Shown piece after piece: positions 60,983-64,000 of a stretch of 64,000 nt of DNA. The first letter of the stretch is position 1. Every line of letters starts with the position of its first letter. A model generated the notes under the pieces. That model ran no database searches. It was given only the letters and a program-made list of their open reading frames with translations, and was not told where the DNA came from. Source of the DNA: Hongsoonwoonella zoysiae (lineage in GTDB: Bacteria > Pseudomonadota > Alphaproteobacteria > Rhizobiales > Stappiaceae); contig NZ_JABRXF010000002.1 in NCBI RefSeq assembly GCF_013266695.1, forward strand, positions 62,001 to 126,000. Reading direction: 5' to 3'. Both the position numbers and the translations under genes were made by a program.

Positions 60983-61567
60983 TCACTCTGCCGACGTCAC
61001 GCTACGGCGCGGAAGCGAGCGGCGCGCCGCAAGACGCTGGCGCCGCCCTCTTTGATAGGCGCGTACGCTGTAGAACACGGCAAAGTACGAAAGGATTCCG
61101 ATAATGAGCCCGAGCGGGAGCGCGCCCACGAACATGGGTTTCAGGACCGGCCAGAGTGTGTCGAGCGATTTCTCAAGCAGCGTTTCGCCAAGCTCCCCCT
61201 TCAGCGCGTCGGAGCGCAATCGCCTTGCTTCGCCGTGCAGGATCAAGGTGCCGAGCTTATAGGTCGAAGCCCAGATGAAGGGAAAGGTGAAGGGGTTGCC
61301 GACGACCGTGCCAAGGGCGGCGGCGAGCATGTTGCCGCCGATGATAAAGGCGATGATGAAACTCAAGATAAAGTGAAAGCCGATAAGCGGTGTAATGGAA
61401 GCAAAGGCGCCGGCCGCAAAACCGAGCGCGATGGCATGTGGCGAGCCTGTCAGCCGCAGGATACGTTTCGAAAAATATCGCAGAGAACGCGACCAGCTGT
61501 GGCGCGGCCAAACGGCCACTCTCAGGCGCTGTATCTGGTTCGGTTTCTGTCGGCGTTGGAAGAGCAT
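60983..61567 (-). CDS. DUF2062 family membrane protein
   Basis: A 194-residue inner-membrane protein. SPHAIALGFAAGAFASITPL, HFILSFIIAFIIGGNMLAAA and GTVVGNPFTFPFIWASTY are typical of DUF2062, and two or three membrane segments are predicted. A basic C-terminus (RGRRQRLAARRSLPRR) follows. The ATG at 61567 is used; the longer frame upstream has no start signal. In rhizobia the gene is usually found between pyrE and acpS, as here. Function unknown. Confidence 0.88.
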   Translation of the reverse strand: MLFQRRQKPNQIQRLRVAVWPRHSWSRSLRYFSKRILRLTGSPHAIALGFAAGAFASITPLIGFHFILSFIIAFIIGGNMLAAALGTVVGNPFTFPFIWASTYKLGTLILHGEARRLRSDALKGELGETLLEKSLDTLWPVLKPMFVGALPLGLIIGILSYFAVFYSVRAYQRGRRQRLAARRSLPRRSVTSAE

Positions 61568-61724
61568 CTCGATCTTTGGCGTGGATTGTATTTGTTGTTG
61601 AGTTCGGCGTTCACGTATTTCTATCAGGTCATGCGGCGGTAAATCCGAAGACAATTGAGGCACAGTTGGAGTGGCGACGAATTGCCAACAGAATTTTGGA
61701 TGCTGACGCCGTTCTTCTTCATCG

Positions 61725-62306
61725 TTACGTGAGGCCGCGGCTGCCCGGCTTCACGGCCGGAATGGCGGCGAGTTCCGGCGGCAGGTCGTCCGGCGAATAG
61801 GCGGGCACCTTGAAATCGCAAAGCGAAATCAGCGGTGCACCGGGGTCGGCTTCGCCGGCGGACCGGTCGATCAGGCAGGCGACACCCAATACCCGCGCCC
61901 CAAGCTCCTTGAGCGCATTCACCGTTTCGCGGCTCGAAAGGCCCGTTGTTACGATATCTTCCACGATGACGACGCGCGCACCCTTCTCCATCTCGAATCG
62001 GCGCAGGCGAAACCGGCCATCCTCCCGTTCGACCCACATGGCGGGAATGCCCAGATGGCGCGCCGTCTCATAGCCCGGTATCAGCCCGCCGAGGGCGGGC
62101 GAGATCACATAGTCGATATCGCCGAGATCCGCGGCGCGGATGCGTTCGGCAAGGGCGCGGCAAAGACGCTCCGTCTTGTCCGGGTACATGAATACACGCG
62201 CTTTCTGAACGAACACGGGGCTGCGTAATCCCGAGGAGAGGATGAAATGACCTTCGAGAATCGCGCCGGCCTCCCTGAATATGCTGAGAACCTCTTCCCG
62301 GGTCAT
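61725..62306 (-). CDS. pyrE: orotate phosphoribosyltransferase
   Basis: A 193-residue enzyme that makes orotidine 5'-phosphate from orotate and PRPP in pyrimidine synthesis. The PRPP-binding motif is [16 protein letters not shown], and [20 protein letters not shown] forms the orotate site. The ATG at 62306 is chosen because AAGGAGAG lies 7 bases upstream; an ATG at 62327 in the same frame is nearer to the rsh stop. It follows rsh by about 25 bp. Confidence 0.94.
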   Translation of the reverse strand: MTREEVLSIFREAGAILEGHFILSSGLRSPVFVQKARVFMYPDKTERLCRALAERIRAADLGDIDYVISPALGGLIPGYETARHLGIPAMWVEREDGRFRLRRFEMEKGARVVIVEDIVTTGLSSRETVNALKELGARVLGVACLIDRSAGEADPGAPLISLCDFKVPAYSPDDLPPELAAIPAVKPGSRGLT

Positions 62307-62331
62307 GTCTTCGCTCTCCTTCGCCATGCGA

Positions 62332-64000
62332 TCAGCCGTTCACCCTTGCCACGCTGGAGACGTTCGAGCGCGCCCTGAGCTGATTGATTACCCTATTCAG
62401 GTGCTTGAGGTCCCATACCTCGAGATCGATAATCATTTCGTGAAAATCATGCGCCCGGCGCACCATTTTCAGGTTATCGATATTGGCCTCGAGGTCCGCG
62501 ATCGTACCGGCAATCGTAGCAAGCGAGCCAGGCTCATTAAGGGCGGCGACCGCGATGCGCGCGGGAAAGCGTTCGCGCCGGTCCCCTTCGAGGTCCCAGC
62601 GTACGTCGAGCCAGCTTTCAGGCTCATCCTCGAATTCCTTGAGCGCGGGAGACTGGATCGGGTAGATCGTGATGCCCACGCCCGGCGTCAGGATGCCGAC
62701 GATCCGATCCCCCGGCACCGCGCCGCCGTCGGGCGCGAAGCGGACCGGCAGGTCGCCCTGCAAGCCGCGTATGGGGATCGAGGGGCCATCGTCGGTGGTG
62801 ACCGCGCCTTCCGGCACGCGAAACTTCATGCCCGAACCGGCCTCCAGGTCGAACCACCCGTCCTCCGCCGCCGCGTGGGAGACGAGAAGACGCTGTTCGG
62901 GCTGCCCGGGCTCGTGGTCGGGATAAAGCGTGCCCAGAACTTCCGCCGCGCGGATTTCTCCACGGCCTATGGCGGCCAGCAGGTCCAGCAGATTGTTCTG
63001 GCCGAGCGATCCGAGGGCGGCGGTCAGGTTTTCGTCGCTCAGTTCCCGTCCCGCGCGGTCGAACGCCCGCTCCAGGATATGCCGGCCCAGCGCGCCGTAC
63101 TGCTTTCTGGCGGATTCGCGCGTTGCGCGGCGGATAGCGGCCCGCGCCTTGCCCGTGACCGCGATGGATTCCCAGGCCGGCGGCGGAGTTTGCGCCTGGC
63201 TGCGGATGATCTCCACCTCGTCGCCGTTTCTGAGTTCGGTGACGAGCGGCATGATGTGTCCGTTGATCTTGGACCCGACGCAGGTGTTGCCAACGTCCGT
63301 GTGAACGGCATAGGCGAAGTCGATGGGCGTCGCACCACGCGGCAGCGCGATCAACCGCCCTTTCGGCGTGAAGCAGAAGACCTGGTCATGGAAAAGCTCG
63401 AGCTTCGTGTTCTCCAGAAACTCTTCGGGCGTATCGCCCAGAGACAACAGGTCGATCGTCCGCCGCAGCCATTCGTATGCGCGGCTTTCCTCCTGAATCT
63501 TTGCGATATTGCGCCCGCCGAATTCTCCATCCTTGTAGAGCGCGTGGGCGGCAATGCCGTATTCGGCGACGCGGTCCATGGCGAAAGTGCGGATCTGCAG
63601 TTCGACACGCTGCCTGCTCGGCCCGACGACGGTGGTGTGAAGCGAGCGGTAGTCGTTCTGCTTCGGCGTGGAGATATAGTCCTTGAAACGGCCCGGTACC
63701 GTGGGCCAAGCGGTATGGATGACGCCGACGACCCGGTAGCAGGCTTCCACCGTACCGACAACGATGCGGAAGCCGTAAATGTCCGATAACTGTTCGAAGG
63801 CGATCGACTTCGACTGCATCTTGCGGAAGATCGAATAGGGGCGTTTCTCGCGGCCCTTGACGATCGCAGCGATACCTCGCTCCGCGAGGCGCTCAGTCAG
63901 GTTGCTTTCGATATCGGCGATAAGGCCTTCGTTTTTTTCGTGAATTTGCGTAAGGCGCTCGGTGATCGTCTGATATGCATCGGGATTGAGTGTGATGAAG
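62332..64000 (-). CDS. rsh: RelA/SpoT homologue, (p)ppGpp synthetase/hydrolase, 5' end cut by window
   Basis: The C-terminal 555 residues of a bifunctional stringent-response enzyme, open in frame to base 64000. Present are the synthetase domain ([56 protein letters not shown]), the TGS domain ([20 protein letters not shown]), a helical region and a C-terminal ACT domain ([20 protein letters not shown]). The N-terminal HD hydrolase domain lies outside the window, so whether it is active cannot be seen. Single rsh genes of this type govern the stringent response in Rhizobiales. Confidence 0.94.
   Translation of the reverse strand, partial: FITLNPDAYQTITERLTQIHEKNEGLIADIESNLTERLAERGIAAIVKGREKRPYSIFRKMQSKSIAFEQLSDIYGFRIVVGTVEACYRVVGVIHTAWPTVPGRFKDYISTPKQNDYRSLHTTVVGPSRQRVELQIRTFAMDRVAEYGIAAHALYKDGEFGGRNIAKIQEESRAYEWLRRTIDLLSLGDTPEEFLENTKLELFHDQVFCFTPKGRLIALPRGATPIDFAYAVHTDVGNTCVGSKINGHIMPLVTELRNGDEVEIIRSQAQTPPPAWESIAVTGKARAAIRRATRESARKQYGALGRHILERAFDRAGRELSDENLTAALGSLGQNNLLDLLAAIGRGEIRAAEVLGTLYPDHEPGQPEQRLLVSHAAAEDGWFDLEAGSGMKFRVPEGAVTTDDGPSIPIRGLQGDLPVRFAPDGGAVPGDRIVGILTPGVGITIYPIQSPALKEFEDEPESWLDVRWDLEGDRRERFPARIAVAALNEPGSLATIAGTIADLEANIDNLKMVRRAHDFHEMIIDLEVWDLKHLNRVINQLRARSNVSSVARVNG

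Noticed and set aside
62281-63789. 502-codon open frame antisense to rsh
   Set aside because: Shadow frame without motifs; the rsh frame carries synthetase, TGS and ACT domains.

Overview
This window is chromosomal DNA from an alphaproteobacterium, most likely of the order Hyphomicrobiales (Rhizobiales). Evidence for this: the high GC content and third-position bias, the housekeeping order rsh-pyrE-DUF2062-acpS-lepB-rnc-era-recO-parC, the intergenic palindromes typical of rhizobia, the alphaproteobacterial DUF families around the formate dehydrogenase, and a DivJ/PleC/PdhS-type kinase. I see no rRNA, tRNA, CRISPR array, insertion sequence or prophage. Both ends are open: the rsh gene at the right edge is cut off at its 5' end.

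Layout. 0-4 kb: a carbamoylation module (DUF5989 micro-protein and a NodU/CmcH-type O-carbamoyltransferase), an orphan gene and a convergent SGNH esterase-like gene, in DNA that looks more AT-rich than the rest. 4-14 kb: housekeeping and accessory genes (dusA, TSUP exporter, periplasmic-type aspartic protease, DUF1289, DUF900 lipoprotein hydrolase, cobS and cobT back to back, a histidine kinase, a GST, a uracil-DNA-glycosylase-like protein, an Lrp regulator). 14-19 kb: a minus-strand amino-acid ABC transporter without an ATPase gene, followed by a PLP-dependent Cys/Met enzyme and a 3-hydroxyisobutyrate-dehydrogenase-like protein. 19-24 kb: moeA, mobB, mobA and fdhD in one overlapping minus-strand run, then benE. 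24-28.6 kb: a GntR regulator, a tautomerase, a BKACE (DUF849) enzyme with a divergent LysR regulator, a BLUF-like protein and a methyltransferase. 29-30 kb: mrp.

30.6-46.3 kb is the centre of the window: an extended respiratory formate dehydrogenase locus. It holds a TorD-like chaperone, a Tat micro-protein, the catalytic, Fe-S and cytochrome b subunits, a small lipoprotein candidate, a periplasmic WD40-cytochrome c fusion, a one-helix micro-protein, a DegP-like protease, and DUF6494, a degenerate biotin/lipoate-ligase-fold protein, DUF6505, DUF6352, DUF3306, DUF3305 and a 679-residue multi-[4Fe-4S] protein. A parDE toxin-antitoxin pair with its own palindromic operator sits inside it. The fdhD and Mo-cofactor genes 8-10 kb upstream supply the same enzyme, so much of 19-46 kb can be read as one formate-oxidation programme.

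46-54 kb: two tandem EamA transporters, a DUF2182-DUF1326 pair, an LpxL-like acyltransferase, a Bcr/CflA efflux pump, a Tat-exported multicopper oxidase, a DUF3144-like protein and a GNAT enzyme. 54.6-64 kb: the conserved block parC, recO, era, rnc, lepB, acpS, DUF2062, pyrE and rsh, all on the minus strand.

The best candidates for undescribed biology are the accessory half of the formate dehydrogenase locus (37-46 kb) and the carbamoyltransferase module at the left edge. Family names were assigned by recognising sequence patterns; no database search was run.
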